Assembly: GCF_001598215.1 (NCBI RefSeq)
Contig: NZ_BCXJ01000002.1
Location: 1 to 64,000, forward strand
DNA from: Shouchella clausii
GTDB lineage: Bacteria > Bacillota > Bacilli > Bacillales > Bacillaceae_D
Reading direction: 5' to 3'
Length of the DNA: 64,000 nucleotides
In this document: positions 16,863 to 25,728 of the stretch, piece by piece
Numbering within the stretch: the first letter of the stretch is position 1
How the letters are laid out: the number at the start of each line of letters is the position of its first letter
Made by a program: the position numbers and the translations under genes
Notes under the pieces: generated by a model
What the model was told of the DNA's origin: nothing
Seen by the model: the letters and a program-made list of their open reading frames with translations, nothing else
Databases searched by the model: none

Positions 16863-17975
16863 TTGAAGGGAAAGTCTTTCATAGTGGTTGCACTCCTATT
16901 TAGTACGTTTTTTTTCTTCTTGGAATCATATGCTTCTGCTTATACTGTCCAAACAGGTACAGTGGTTACAAATACGAGTTTAAATGTACGCGAGAACCCT
17001 AGCAATGATGCTCCGGTAATTGGCCAGTTGCAGTCAGGGGCCAAGATAGAGTACGTGGATGTTGGCTATGACTGGGTTCGAATTACATACAACGGAAATG
17101 CCGGATATCTTAACAGCCTTTTTATTAAGGAAAACCGGCCAACCAGCCAAGCAACGAGTCATCAAGCAACGAGCCATCAACAAACCGCTGTGTCTGGTAT
17201 AAACGTTGGTAAGGTAACAGCAAAAAACGGTCTGATCGTTCGTACGCAAGCAAGCACGAATTCCGCAATGTTAGGGAAAATTGATTACGGTTCAAAGGTC
17301 GAGTATCGAATCTCAACGGATGGCTGGGGTCAAATTACTTATAATGGCCAACGGGCGTTTATTGATACCTCCTATTTATCTGGATCTACTAGCAATGAAA
17401 ATATATCTGGATCCACCAGTAATGAAAGCAAAACCGTCGACCAGCAAGCAGCTGTAACAGGAACCATTTCCCGTGTTGTCATTGATCCTGGGCATGGCGG
17501 TAGAGACCCTGGCGCGAGAGGAAATGGGCTAATCGAGAAAAACATTACGCTCTTGTTCGCTAAACAAATAAAAAAATCTTTACAAGAGAATGGCATAGAG
17601 GTTTATTTAACAAGGTCTAGCGATGAGTATGTTTATTTACAAGAAAGGGCTAATATCGCTGATTCGTTCCAAGCCGATCTTTTTCTGAGCATTCACGCAA
17701 ATGGCCATGAAAATTCGCTTATAAGAGGCATGGAAATTCATTCGTTTGTGCCAAACAACATAGCTTTAAAACTGGAAAATCAGTTCCGTGACTTGCCAAA
17801 CGCTGTTTACCGAGGCCACTACGAGTCCAATTTTTATGTACTCAGAAATACATCAACCCCGTCACTCTTAATTGAATTGGGGTACGTGTCCAACCAAGCA
17901 GATGCTGCGCTGTTGCAGTTACAACAATTTCAAATTCAAGTTGGCGAGGCAGTAAGGCGTGCATTGCAAAGTTAG
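16863..17975 (+). CDS. Secreted N-acetylmuramoyl-L-alanine amidase with two SH3b domains
   Basis: The 370-residue cell-wall hydrolase cleaves the amide between MurNAc and L-alanine in peptidoglycan. A signal peptide ends about SYASA. Two bacterial SH3 domains follow (about 30-90 and 115-172), joined by TSHQA repeats, then a linker with two GSTSNE repeats. The amidase_3 domain starts at RVVIDPGHGG near 205 and carries zinc ligands His (PGHGG), Glu (IEKN) and His (LSIHANGH), and the catalytic Glu in LLIELGYVSN. TTG 16863 has AGAGGTG at good spacing. The upstream GTG 16854 lies within that site. It is a monocistronic gene with its own terminator. Confidence 0.9.
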   Translation: MKGKSFIVVALLFSTFFFFLESYASAYTVQTGTVVTNTSLNVRENPSNDAPVIGQLQSGAKIEYVDVGYDWVRITYNGNAGYLNSLFIKENRPTSQATSHQATSHQQTAVSGINVGKVTAKNGLIVRTQASTNSAMLGKIDYGSKVEYRISTDGWGQITYNGQRAFIDTSYLSGSTSNENISGSTSNESKTVDQQAAVTGTISRVVIDPGHGGRDPGARGNGLIEKNITLLFAKQIKKSLQENGIEVYLTRSSDEYVYLQERANIADSFQADLFLSIHANGHENSLIRGMEIHSFVPNNIALKLENQFRDLPNAVYRGHYESNFYVLRNTSTPSLLIELGYVSNQADAALLQLQQFQIQVGEAVRRALQS

Positions 17976-18008
17976 TCAGTTTCGACACAAACCTTTAGGA
18001 ATCAGTTT

Positions 18009-18037
18009 ACGCATCTATTTTATAGATGCGTTTTTTT
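18009..18037 (+). terminator. Intrinsic terminator of the amidase gene
   Basis: ACGCATCTA (18009-18017) pairs with TAGATGCGT (18023-18031), followed by TTTTTT. Confidence 0.9.
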
Positions 18038-18195
18038 GTTCATAGGAGAGGAGTGTTAACAGCGAAAAACGAATTTCGTTATACAATGCAACCCATAACA
18101 GTGTTTACTTGTCATTTATTTTATGCGCAATTATTGTTCTTTTCAACTAATGTATTCCGTGGTTTCTTAGAATTGTTCGCTAATTTTTTACGTAA

Positions 18196-18218
18196 CAAAA
18201 AACCCGCTAAGAGCGGGT
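18196..18218 (-). terminator. Intrinsic terminator of the manganese catalase gene
   Basis: ACCCGCT (18202-18208) and AGCGGGT (18212-18218) form the stem. Read on the minus strand it is followed by a run of Ts (A-run at 18197-18202). Confidence 0.85.
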
Positions 18219-18269
18219 CAAGGCAGGCGAAATGTTCTCATTACCGTAAATCGTGGAATTTGATGAATG

Positions 18270-19124
18270 TTAGTTATTCAAATCACTAATTCCCGGGCTG
18301 TGTTCATTAGGCATTTCAGGAAGTTGGGGAACAGGGAAGCCTTCAGGAGGAGGAGTGACTGAAAACGCGCCTTCGTTTCTGCTTGGGGACGTCCCTTGAA
18401 GAATCTCTCCAATTCGGGTTTCGTCTAATCTGAAATTGAACTGGACGTTATGGTAGCCCATGTCAACAAATTTTCGGCATTCTGGATATTTATTAATGTC
18501 GTAATTTGGGATAGGGAATAATTTGCCCCACTCTACGCCAAGTGTTTCAAGTGCTTTCGCAAAAGCATTTTGGTGGGCATTATCTCGAACAATTAGAAAT
18601 GCAAGCGTTTCTCTAAAGGTTGCATTGGAACTCATTTCATAAATACGTGTTTTTTGGAGCACGCCTGTTGATTCTAATACAACGTTATTGAGCATATCCG
18701 CAGCTAAGTTTCCATGACTGTACACCCACGATCCATTCCACGGGTTTCCGGATGCGTCAAAAGGAAGAGAAGCTTGGGCACCTATGATATAGTGATGGGG
18801 ATTGGCATCTTGTAAGGCAGTATCGAGAGGAGCATGATTGGGGGCTTGATTTCCTACTCCTGGTTCACCTGATTCATCGAGTAAGGCATTAATGGTCGTT
18901 TGGACGAGCTCTACATGGGCAATTTCTTCTAGGAAAACCCCTCGCAACAAATCACGATATTGCTTATCCTTCCCTCTAAAATTGGAACCTTGGAAGAAAT
19001 ATTGCATCATCGTACGCATTTCTCCATAATGCCCTCCGAGAATTTCTTGAAGGACTTTAGCTGCGGCGGGATCAGGTTTATCGGGTTTAATGATGTTAAT
19101 TAATTCTTCTTTGTAATAATACAA
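18270..19124 (-). CDS. Manganese catalase family protein
   Basis: The 284-residue four-helix-bundle di-manganese enzyme decomposes hydrogen peroxide. The start MYYYKEELINIIKPDKPDP is typical. Metal ligands are visible as GGHYGEM (Glu35), FLEEIAHVELV (Glu and His), VLESTG (Glu) and DNAHQNAF (His). The Pro-rich C-terminal tail (SVTPPPEGFPVPQLPEMPN) matches bacterial manganese catalases such as B. subtilis YdbD/YjqC. It starts at TTG 19124 with AAGGAGG at seven bases. It probably takes part in stress or spore-coat peroxide defence, by family analogy. Confidence 0.92.
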   Translation of the reverse strand: MYYYKEELINIIKPDKPDPAAAKVLQEILGGHYGEMRTMMQYFFQGSNFRGKDKQYRDLLRGVFLEEIAHVELVQTTINALLDESGEPGVGNQAPNHAPLDTALQDANPHHYIIGAQASLPFDASGNPWNGSWVYSHGNLAADMLNNVVLESTGVLQKTRIYEMSSNATFRETLAFLIVRDNAHQNAFAKALETLGVEWGKLFPIPNYDINKYPECRKFVDMGYHNVQFNFRLDETRIGEILQGTSPSRNEGAFSVTPPPEGFPVPQLPEMPNEHSPGISDLNN

Positions 19125-19504
19125 AGATATTCCTCCTTATCCGATGATTGTTAACTGCATTTTTAGTTTGAGCAAATCATTTCCAAATATACACTAAATC
19201 TGTAACCGTTTTTTACGCTTACATGCTGTAGTTGTCCAAAGCTAATAAGGGCTCAGGGGGAATATTGATCTAAGAGGAAACGATAGTGGAAAAGCATGGG
19301 AGTGGACATCAAAAAGGAACGCGGACGTTTTTTTATAGACAAGCTTTAAGCAATTGATGAATCAGATGTTAGAAGAGAGAGAAAAAAGCGCCCGCCCTTT
19401 ATTGACGATTTTGAAGGAAAGGCATCAAAAGACAATACCATTCCAATAGAATCGATAAACATTGCCTAGATAACGAAGAGGAATCATCAATAGGATAAGA
19501 AACA
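19125..19504. other. Intergenic region between two minus-strand genes
   Basis: No gene or clear terminator is visible. The stretch near 19380-19500 is A-rich and non-coding in all frames I examined. The promoter of the catalase gene should lie at 19130-19220. Confidence 0.35.
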
Positions 19505-20305
19505 TTAAGTGATTTGTGCTTCGCGTTTGAAATTTGCAGCGAGCCATGTGCCTTCGCTCATAAACAGTTTATGGACATATTCCCGGTTTGTTGGTGCTTC
19601 TTCGATCCAATTTTGCAACATACGGACAGTGTGTTTCTTGTCCTGAAAATATTGAATAAAAACGTTGGACTGTTCATCAAGTTTTGTCGTCCAAACTTGA
19701 GATCGGGCCATCACCATTGAATAGTATGTTCGGATGAGCTTTCGGGCGAAATTTTGCGAAAGTTTTTTAAACTCTTCTGTGGAGGCTGATTGTAACCGGT
19801 CAATGGTTCGGTCGAAAACATCACGAATATCACCATTAAAGCTTATGGCGATCTCGGCCGTAAGTTTGTAGGGGCCGAAGCAGTCTCGAAGATCGGTTCC
19901 GTAAATACAAACACAGAGTTCTTTTAGAAAAGCCTGTTCGTAATAGTTGATTGGGTCCATCACATGATCGAGATCTGCAACAGCTATACCAATATCACGG
20001 ACTAAATATTGGTATGTTTCAGATAGTGTCGTTGAGAGTTTTTTTACTTTCATTTTCTCACTAGTATTTAGTGTACCATTGAACACAGCTAAAAGATCTA
20101 GGTCAGACTTAATGGCGATCGCATCTCCTCTTGCAACGCTGCCATAGACATATACACTGTGTAACTGATTTGGAAATAATCGAGATATTTGTTCGACAGA
20201 GTGTTGAATGCATGGCTCGTATACTTCGGAAATCCTATGAATGGAGACATCACTTGAAATATAGCCATTCTTGTCGAGTCCATACCCAGCTTGCAAATAT
20301 TCCAC
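19505..20305 (-). CDS. Nucleotidyltransferase-domain protein (aminoglycoside adenylyltransferase-like)
   Basis: The 266-residue protein has a polymerase-beta-type nucleotidyltransferase core: YVYGSVARGDAIAIKSDLDLLAV at about 52-74, giving the GS motif (55-56) and the metal-binding DxD pair (68 and 70). A helical C-terminal half follows, as in AadA/DUF4111-type enzymes that add AMP to aminoglycosides. The substrate is unproven, and proteins of this shape are also found without resistance activity. GTG 20305 has GGAGG at eight bases. It stands alone, immediately left of the conserved bsh-cca-birA block. Confidence 0.75.
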   Translation of the reverse strand: MEYLQAGYGLDKNGYISSDVSIHRISEVYEPCIQHSVEQISRLFPNQLHSVYVYGSVARGDAIAIKSDLDLLAVFNGTLNTSEKMKVKKLSTTLSETYQYLVRDIGIAVADLDHVMDPINYYEQAFLKELCVCIYGTDLRDCFGPYKLTAEIAISFNGDIRDVFDRTIDRLQSASTEEFKKLSQNFARKLIRTYYSMVMARSQVWTTKLDEQSNVFIQYFQDKKHTVRMLQNWIEEAPTNREYVHKLFMSEGTWLAANFKREAQIT

Positions 20306-20739
20306 TTTAATGTCCTCCTTTTTCAGCTTACTATATCATTTTAAGCGACCAATTGAAAACGATTCCTGTTGGCTTTGATTTTATTTTTGTAATAAAGCTT
20401 AAAAAAAATCGCCTTCTTCGAGAGGCTGCATTGCTCATATAGCCTGGGCGTGTCATAAACCACAGAGTCGAATGTAGGACAAGGCGCAGGAGGATCACTT
20501 AGCCGAGAGAAAATAGTTGGTCAGTCCATTTGTTTGGAGGTCATATCATTTTAGAAAAGGTGTGGCAATCGCCTCATTTTAGGCAATTTTACTAGGCAAA
20601 CATGCTTTAGAGTACTCCTTTTTAACAAATAAACTGGCCAGCTGTTCGTATATAGGCAACGCTTAAAAGCACGCTGTTTTTTGTCTGTTTTGGTAATATG
20701 GTATAGTGTTAGCGAGATGGAAAGAAGGGATAAGAGAGA
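20306..20739. other. Intergenic boundary before the conserved core block
   Basis: No gene is seen in 434 bases. On the minus strand a weak terminator-like GCCT/AGGC hairpin with an eight-T run lies at 20401-20426, orphaned from any gene. Near the right end, TATAGT (20702-20707) is a plausible -10 for bshB1 with a poor -35 17 bases upstream. Confidence 0.35.
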
Positions 20740-21441
20740 ATGGAAGAAACGGTTGATATTTTAGCTTGCGGCGCCCATCCAGATGATATTGAAATCGGCA
20801 TGGGGGGAACAGTTGCAACTTACATACAAAAAGGGTACAACGTCGCTTTTCTTACTTTAACGCTTGCTGAGCTGTCGTCGAATGGCGATATAGCGAGCCG
20901 GCAGCAGGAAGCAAAAGCAGCTGCGCAACAATTAGGAGTGAGTACACGTTATCAATTGGAGTTTCCTGATAGGGGGCTGACATACATAGGCGAGGAAAAA
21001 TTGGAGGAAGTGGTCGACATCATCCGCCTGACGAAGCCAACGCTCGTGTTTATGCCAGCGGCTGACCGCCATCCAGACCATGGTCAGTGTGGGGCTTTAA
21101 TCAAAGAAGCCATTTTTAATGCGGGCATTCGCCGTTACGGCAATGGTAAACCCCATAAAGTAAAAGCTGCGTACAGCTATTTTATTAATGGCTTTGCCAA
21201 GCCTGACTTTGTTGTTGATGTAACCGATAGCCACTCTGCTAAAGTGGCGGCGCTTCAAGCATACAAAAGCCAATTTGTTGCACAAGGCGGGGTGCAGACG
21301 CCATTAACTGATGGTTATATTGAAACAGTGATTGCGAGAGATCGTTTGTTTGGCAAAGAGGTAGGGGTGGCTTTAGCTGAAGGGTTTGTTGCCGAGAAGC
21401 CACTTGTGATGGCAAATTTATTAGAAGGGTGCGGGCGCTGA
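20740..21441 (+). CDS. bshB1: Bacillithiol biosynthesis deacetylase
   Basis: The 233-residue LmbE/PIG-L-fold zinc enzyme deacetylates GlcNAc-malate to GlcN-malate, step two of bacillithiol synthesis. The zinc motif AHPDD is at 12-16, with later ADRHPDHGQ supplying His. Its stop is followed after one base by bshA, the enzyme that makes its substrate, and the order bshB1-bshA-cca-birA matches Bacillus. B. subtilis has mgsA and dapB upstream. Here they are absent and an accessory gene takes that place. Confidence 0.93.
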   Translation: MEETVDILACGAHPDDIEIGMGGTVATYIQKGYNVAFLTLTLAELSSNGDIASRQQEAKAAAQQLGVSTRYQLEFPDRGLTYIGEEKLEEVVDIIRLTKPTLVFMPAADRHPDHGQCGALIKEAIFNAGIRRYGNGKPHKVKAAYSYFINGFAKPDFVVDVTDSHSAKVAALQAYKSQFVAQGGVQTPLTDGYIETVIARDRLFGKEVGVALAEGFVAEKPLVMANLLEGCGR

Positions 21442-21442
21442 C

Positions 21443-22585
21443 GTGGAAAAATTGCGAATTGGCATTAGCTGTTACCCGACAGTTGGAGGATCCGGCGTAG
21501 TAGCGACAGAACTAGGAAAACAACTAGCATCTCGGGGGCATGAAGTCCATTTTATTACGACGGAAATCCCCTTCCGCCTTGACGATAAAGTTTACCCAAA
21601 CATTTTTTTTCATCAAGTTGAAGTCAACCAATACGCTGTATTTAAACACCCGCCCCATGATTTGAGTGCAGCCAGCAAGATTGCTGAAGTCATTTTAACG
21701 CATGAGCTTGATTTGCTTCATGTCCATTATGCTGTTCCGCATGCAATTTGCGCGATTCTTGCACGGGAGATGAGTGGTAAAGACATAAAGATCATGACGA
21801 CGCTCCACGGTACAGATATTACCGTACTAGGGTTTGAGCCGTCTTTGCGGCCGCTTATTCGCTATGGGATTGAACAGTCCGATATTGTCACAGCTGTGTC
21901 CTATGATCTGGCCCGGCAAACAAACGAGCTAGTACGTACTGATAAGCCGATTCAGACCGTTTATAATTTTATTGACGAACAAGTGTATTATCTAAAACAA
22001 GTGGAGCAATTGCGGGCGTGTTACGGCCTTTCGGAAACGGAAGATATCATTATCCATATTTCCAATTTCAGGCCAGTTAAACGGATTATGGACGTGTTGA
22101 AAACATTTCAACTCATTGTTAAAAGCAGAGATGCGAAATTGCTTTTAATCGGCAATGGGCCAGAGTTGCCAATTGCGCGACAGTTTGTGGAAGAAAACGG
22201 CTTGACAAACGACGTCCTTATGCTAGGCAACCAAAAGCATGTTGCTGAATTGTTGTCTATGAGCGATTTAATGCTGTTGTTAAGCGAAAAAGAAAGCTTT
22301 GGTTTAGTGGCGCTTGAAGCGATGGCATGCGGGGTACCTGTGATCGCGACAAAAATTGGTGGCATCCCGGAAGTTGTTGAAGACGAAGTAACTGGTTATT
22401 TATGCCCCCTTGGGAACATTGAGGAGGCAGCTGCAAAAGCGATTTCCTTATTGGCGGATGATAAAAAGCGCCAAGCCTTTAAACGAGCGGCGCTTAAACG
22501 AGTAAAGCAGTCGTTTGATTCGCAACACATCGTTAGCCAATATGAGCGTTTATATGAAGCCATGCTTAAAGGGGAGCAATTATGA
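21443..22585 (+). CDS. bshA: N-acetyl-alpha-D-glucosaminyl L-malate synthase
   Basis: The 380-residue family 4 glycosyltransferase joins GlcNAc from UDP-GlcNAc to L-malate, the first step of bacillithiol synthesis. It has two Rossmann-like domains, an N-terminal GGSGVVATELGKQLASRGHEVHF and the donor-binding EKESFGLVALEAMACGVPVIATKIGGIPEVV. GTG 21443 follows the bshB1 stop by one base. The 3' end overlaps cca by four bases (ATGA), so bshB1, bshA, cca and birA are one translationally coupled operon. Confidence 0.93.
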   Translation: MEKLRIGISCYPTVGGSGVVATELGKQLASRGHEVHFITTEIPFRLDDKVYPNIFFHQVEVNQYAVFKHPPHDLSAASKIAEVILTHELDLLHVHYAVPHAICAILAREMSGKDIKIMTTLHGTDITVLGFEPSLRPLIRYGIEQSDIVTAVSYDLARQTNELVRTDKPIQTVYNFIDEQVYYLKQVEQLRACYGLSETEDIIIHISNFRPVKRIMDVLKTFQLIVKSRDAKLLLIGNGPELPIARQFVEENGLTNDVLMLGNQKHVAELLSMSDLMLLLSEKESFGLVALEAMACGVPVIATKIGGIPEVVEDEVTGYLCPLGNIEEAAAKAISLLADDKKRQAFKRAALKRVKQSFDSQHIVSQYERLYEAMLKGEQL

Positions 22586-23712
22586 GCATTTGGATGGAAG
22601 GATTTAAAGTCGTTCGCACGTTAAACGCCGCCGGTTTCGAAGCATACATTGTCGGCGGAGCTGTTCGCGACTATTTGCTTGGCAAGGATGTCGACGACGT
22701 TGATGTTGCGACGCAAGCATCCCCTCATCAAGTTGCCGACATTTTTTCTAGAGGTGTGCACATTAACCGTGAACACCAGACGGTGCTTGTTCCCGGAGAA
22801 AAAGGCCCAATCGAAATAACGACATTTAAAGGCGAGACACTTGTAGAAGATTTGCAAAAACGCGATTTTACGATAAACGCACTGGCAATGACGGAAACGA
22901 GAGAGGTCATTGACCCTTATGGAGGCAGACAAGATTTACAAAACCGCGTATTACGTTCTTATGATGCACAGAAGCGTTTAAGCGAAGACCCTTTGCGAAT
23001 GTTGCGGGCGGCGCGGTTTATTAGTTCCTTAGGCTTTGAGGCTGATCGGCAATTGGTGAAGGAAACAACTGCGCAAAAAGCAGCTTTGCAACGCTGCGCT
23101 CTTGAACGGGTGGCGGCTGAACTGGAAAAATTGTTAAAAGGAATGGAGACAGAGGCTGCGTTTGCGTTTTTACAAGAGACAGGCGCCATTCACTGCCTTC
23201 CAGGCATTCATATTACTGAAAGACAATTAGCTGAACTGAAACGACTGCCAAAACAACAGTGGGACAGTGGCGACAGAGCTTGGCTTGAATTTGCGATTTG
23301 CACAGGCGGACCAAGCAGCATTGCGGCTTTGCCGTTGCCGAAAAAGCGAAAACAGCTAGTGGCAGCAGGAATAAAGGCGTTTGAATATCGACAAACACAA
23401 CAGCGCTGGAGCGACTGGCAACTGTACATTTCCGGTTTGGCGATCGCTATGCAAATTGAGGCAATTCGTGCTGGGCGCCAATTGCCGAGCATTCAGAAAG
23501 AAGAATTGGCTGAACAGTGGTCTGCCTTGCCGATTAAAGCGAAAAGCGATTTGGCGATTACAGGCCGTGATTTGCTTCATGCAAAAGCCGTACCAGGCCC
23601 ATGGATTAAGGAGGCGCTACAAGCGGCAGAAAAGGCCGTTGTGACAAAAAAGTGCCCCAATGAAAAGGCTGCGATTTTGGCATTTTTAACGACGAGGGAG
23701 GAAGGAAAATGA
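22582..23712 (+). CDS. cca: CCA tRNA nucleotidyltransferase
   Basis: The 376-residue class II enzyme adds or repairs the 3' CCA of tRNAs. The catalytic head shows VGGAVRDYLLG (about 24-34), the DVDDVDVAT metal-binding acidic residues and KRDFTINALAM. The neck shows EDPLRMLRAARFISSLGF. The ATG overlaps bshA's stop and the end overlaps birA (ATGA in both cases). Length and synteny match Bacillus Cca. Confidence 0.95.
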   Translation: MSIWMEGFKVVRTLNAAGFEAYIVGGAVRDYLLGKDVDDVDVATQASPHQVADIFSRGVHINREHQTVLVPGEKGPIEITTFKGETLVEDLQKRDFTINALAMTETREVIDPYGGRQDLQNRVLRSYDAQKRLSEDPLRMLRAARFISSLGFEADRQLVKETTAQKAALQRCALERVAAELEKLLKGMETEAAFAFLQETGAIHCLPGIHITERQLAELKRLPKQQWDSGDRAWLEFAICTGGPSSIAALPLPKKRKQLVAAGIKAFEYRQTQQRWSDWQLYISGLAIAMQIEAIRAGRQLPSIQKEELAEQWSALPIKAKSDLAITGRDLLHAKAVPGPWIKEALQAAEKAVVTKKCPNEKAAILAFLTTREEGK

Positions 23713-24674
23713 AAGGACAGCTATTGGCACTGCTTCAGTCAGGTGCTTACATTTCTGGCGAGGAAATGAGCCGTAAGCTCGGCGTTTCCCGTACAGCCGT
23801 GTGGAAGCAGCTATCTGCGCTGAGAGAACAAGGTTACGAGCTTGAATCAGCACCGAAAAAAGGCTATCGATTGCTCTCTTCTCCAGACACTTTGCTTGCC
23901 CATGATATCGAAGCACATTTACAAACAAAAACGCTTGGGCGAAACATCCACAGTTATGATTCGGTTGCCTCTACCCAACCTCTTGCCCATGAAGAGGCAG
24001 CCCGGGAAGCCCGAGAAGGAACGCTCATTGTCGCAAATGAACAACAAGGGGCAAGAGGCAGGCTTGGCCGCCAATGGCAATCTACGAAGGGGACAAGCCT
24101 ATCGATGAGCTTGCTTTTACGGCCAGACATTAGCGTTAACCAAGCGCCGCAATTAACGCTTTTGGCTGCTGTAGCTGTCACAAGGGCAATTGAGGCAGTA
24201 AGTGGGTTGGTTTGTGACATCAAGTGGCCAAATGATATTTTGTATGGCGGCAAAAAATTGGTAGGCATTTTGACGGAAATGGCTGCTGATCCTGACCGGG
24301 TGAACTATTGCATTGTCGGTATCGGCATCAATTGCAATCAGGAGAGCAATGATTTCGCCGAAACTTTAGCCGGAATCGCCACGTCGATTAAGCTGGAAAC
24401 GGGCAATCCGGTCCAGAGGGCAAAGCTAGTAGCCGCTGTGATGAATGAATTTGAATGGCTGTACGATGAATACATAAAAAACGGCTTTGCTGCGATTCGC
24501 CCGCTCTGGGAAGCGCGCTCAGTCAGCCTCCATACGAAACTGTCTGCCCGAACGCCTTCGCGGATTGTACAAGGCTATTCATTAGGCATTACCGATGACG
24601 GGCGCTTGCGCATTCAAGACGAGGACGGTCAAGAACACTTGATTTATTCTGCAGACATTGAACTCGACAACTGA
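23709..24674 (+). CDS. birA: Biotin-protein ligase / biotin operon repressor
   Basis: The 321-residue bifunctional protein charges biotin to biotinyl-AMP, transfers it to carboxylases and represses biotin genes. The N-terminal winged helix reads ISGEEMSRKLGVSRTAVWKQLSALREQGY. The ligase core has ARGRLGRQWQSTKGTSLSMSLLLRP (adenylate-binding loop) and IKWPNDILYGGKKLVGIL, followed by a small SH3-like C-terminal domain. It is coupled to cca by a four-base overlap and is the last gene before the panB leader. Confidence 0.95.
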   Translation: MKGQLLALLQSGAYISGEEMSRKLGVSRTAVWKQLSALREQGYELESAPKKGYRLLSSPDTLLAHDIEAHLQTKTLGRNIHSYDSVASTQPLAHEEAAREAREGTLIVANEQQGARGRLGRQWQSTKGTSLSMSLLLRPDISVNQAPQLTLLAAVAVTRAIEAVSGLVCDIKWPNDILYGGKKLVGILTEMAADPDRVNYCIVGIGINCNQESNDFAETLAGIATSIKLETGNPVQRAKLVAAVMNEFEWLYDEYIKNGFAAIRPLWEARSVSLHTKLSARTPSRIVQGYSLGITDDGRLRIQDEDGQEHLIYSADIELDN

Positions 24675-24685
24675 CGGCAAACGTA

Positions 24686-24694
24686 TGCTATACT
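24686..24694 (+). promoter_or_regulatory. Extended -10 promoter of the pan operon
   Basis: TGC followed by TATACT (24689-24694) forms an extended -10 element just after birA's stop. No good -35 lies at 17 bases. Transcription would begin near 24701 and give a leader of about 190 bases. Confidence 0.5.
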
Positions 24695-24700
24695 AGGGGC

Positions 24701-24840
24701 GCAAGGGCTGTATCTGCTAGAACGGCACCCAAAAGAGGTATGGGATCGTAACGTAACGAAAGCTTGCCTGGATCTTATCAGAGACCGGGACATAGCTTCA
24801 CGTTGCCTTCGGCTCCTTGCACTAGGTGCAAGGAGTTTTG
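24701..24840 (+). ncRNA. Structured panB leader with tandem bulged-A hairpins and terminator
   Basis: Two successive hairpins can be drawn. The first pairs GCUG with CGGC and UCU with AGA across bulged bases (about 24706-24729). The second pairs CCUGG with CCGGG and UCU with AGA with a single bulged A (24768-24790). A rho-independent-type stem follows (CTCCTTGCAC/GTGCAAGGAG, 24813-24836, then TTTT). GCAAG at 24701-24705 can pair with CUUGC at 24763-24767 or with CCUUGC in the terminator, allowing alternative folds. Paired hairpins with bulged adenosines upstream of pantothenate genes recall the published pan RNA motif. That identity is inference. Confidence 0.5.
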
Positions 24841-24842
24841 CC

Positions 24843-24876
24843 GTTTCATGCAGTTCAAAATTTGAACACATGAAAC
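24843..24876 (+). promoter_or_regulatory. Hairpin abutting the panB ribosome binding site
   Basis: GTTTCATG-CA-GTTCAAA and TTTGAAC-A-CATGAAAC are reverse complements apart from the small CA/A internal loop. The stem ends one base before AGGAGG (24877-24882), so it could affect ribosome access or serve as a protein-binding palindrome. Confidence 0.5.
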
Positions 24877-24888
24877 AGGAGGACAGAT

Positions 24889-25728
24889 GTGAAAACAACA
24901 AAAACGTTTAAACAAATGAAGCGAGATGGTGAGCCGATTGCGATGCTTACGGCTTATGATGCACCCTCTGCCCGCTTGGCAGAACGAGCTGGCGTAGACA
25001 TGATCCTTGTCGGCGATTCCCTCGGAATGGTGGTGCTTGGTTACGACTCCACGGTTCCTGTGAGCGTTGATGATATGGTTCTGCATACGAAAGCAGTCAA
25101 ACGCGGGGCGCCAAACACATTTGTTGTCACAGACATGCCGTTTTTAACGTACCATAGCTCGTTTTCTGAAACGGCTGGCCATGTGCGTAGGCTGTTGCAA
25201 GAGGCAGGAGCCGATGCGGTAAAGCTGGAAGGTGGCGCAGACATTGCCAGTACTGTGCAACGTCTAACGGCAGCAGGTGTGCCTGTTGTTGGCCATATCG
25301 GCTTGACGCCACAATCAGTCGGTGTTTTAGGCGGCTATCGCGTGCAAGGAAGGGCGCAAGAGGAAGGCGAGCAGTTGCTTGCTGATGCACAGGCATTGGA
25401 ACAAGCTGGCGCGTTTGCCATTGTCGTTGAGTGTGTTCCAAAGCAGCTTGGCGCATTGTTGGCTAAAGAAATCAACGTGCCGATTATTGGCATTGGCGCT
25501 GGAGCAGAGACAGACGGCCAAGTTCTTGTTTATCACGACGTGATTGGCTACGAGTCGGAACGAGTGGCGAAATTTGTCAAACAATATACGGCTGTATCGC
25601 CAATCATTGAGGAAGGGCTCGTCTCTTATGTCACTGATGTGAAACAACGGGCATTTCCAGAAGAAGCCCATACGTATACAACGAACGACACAGGCTGGTT
25701 GGCTGTGTATGGGGGCGGCAAAAAATGA
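24889..25728 (+). CDS. panB: 3-methyl-2-oxobutanoate hydroxymethyltransferase
   Basis: The 279-residue enzyme makes ketopantoate from ketoisovalerate and methylene-tetrahydrofolate, the first step of pantothenate synthesis. Motifs are [23 protein letters not shown] (metal-binding Asp), VTDMPFLTY and VKLEGG, with [10 protein letters not shown] later. The start must be GTG 24889, because the better-placed ATG at 24887 is followed immediately by TGA. The end overlaps panC by four bases. Confidence 0.95.
   Translation: MKTTKTFKQMKRDGEPIAMLTAYDAPSARLAERAGVDMILVGDSLGMVVLGYDSTVPVSVDDMVLHTKAVKRGAPNTFVVTDMPFLTYHSSFSETAGHVRRLLQEAGADAVKLEGGADIASTVQRLTAAGVPVVGHIGLTPQSVGVLGGYRVQGRAQEEGEQLLADAQALEQAGAFAIVVECVPKQLGALLAKEINVPIIGIGAGAETDGQVLVYHDVIGYESERVAKFVKQYTAVSPIIEEGLVSYVTDVKQRAFPEEAHTYTTNDTGWLAVYGGGKK

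Noticed and set aside
17161-17410. Short direct repeats (TSHQA, GSTSNE) in the amidase, considered as a CRISPR-like or phase-variable tract
   Set aside because: Only two units of each are present, within linkers between domains. They are ordinary flexible linkers.
18026-18289. 87-codon plus-strand ORF after the amidase terminator
   Set aside because: It starts within the amidase terminator and runs through the catalase terminator, so it is not a plausible gene.
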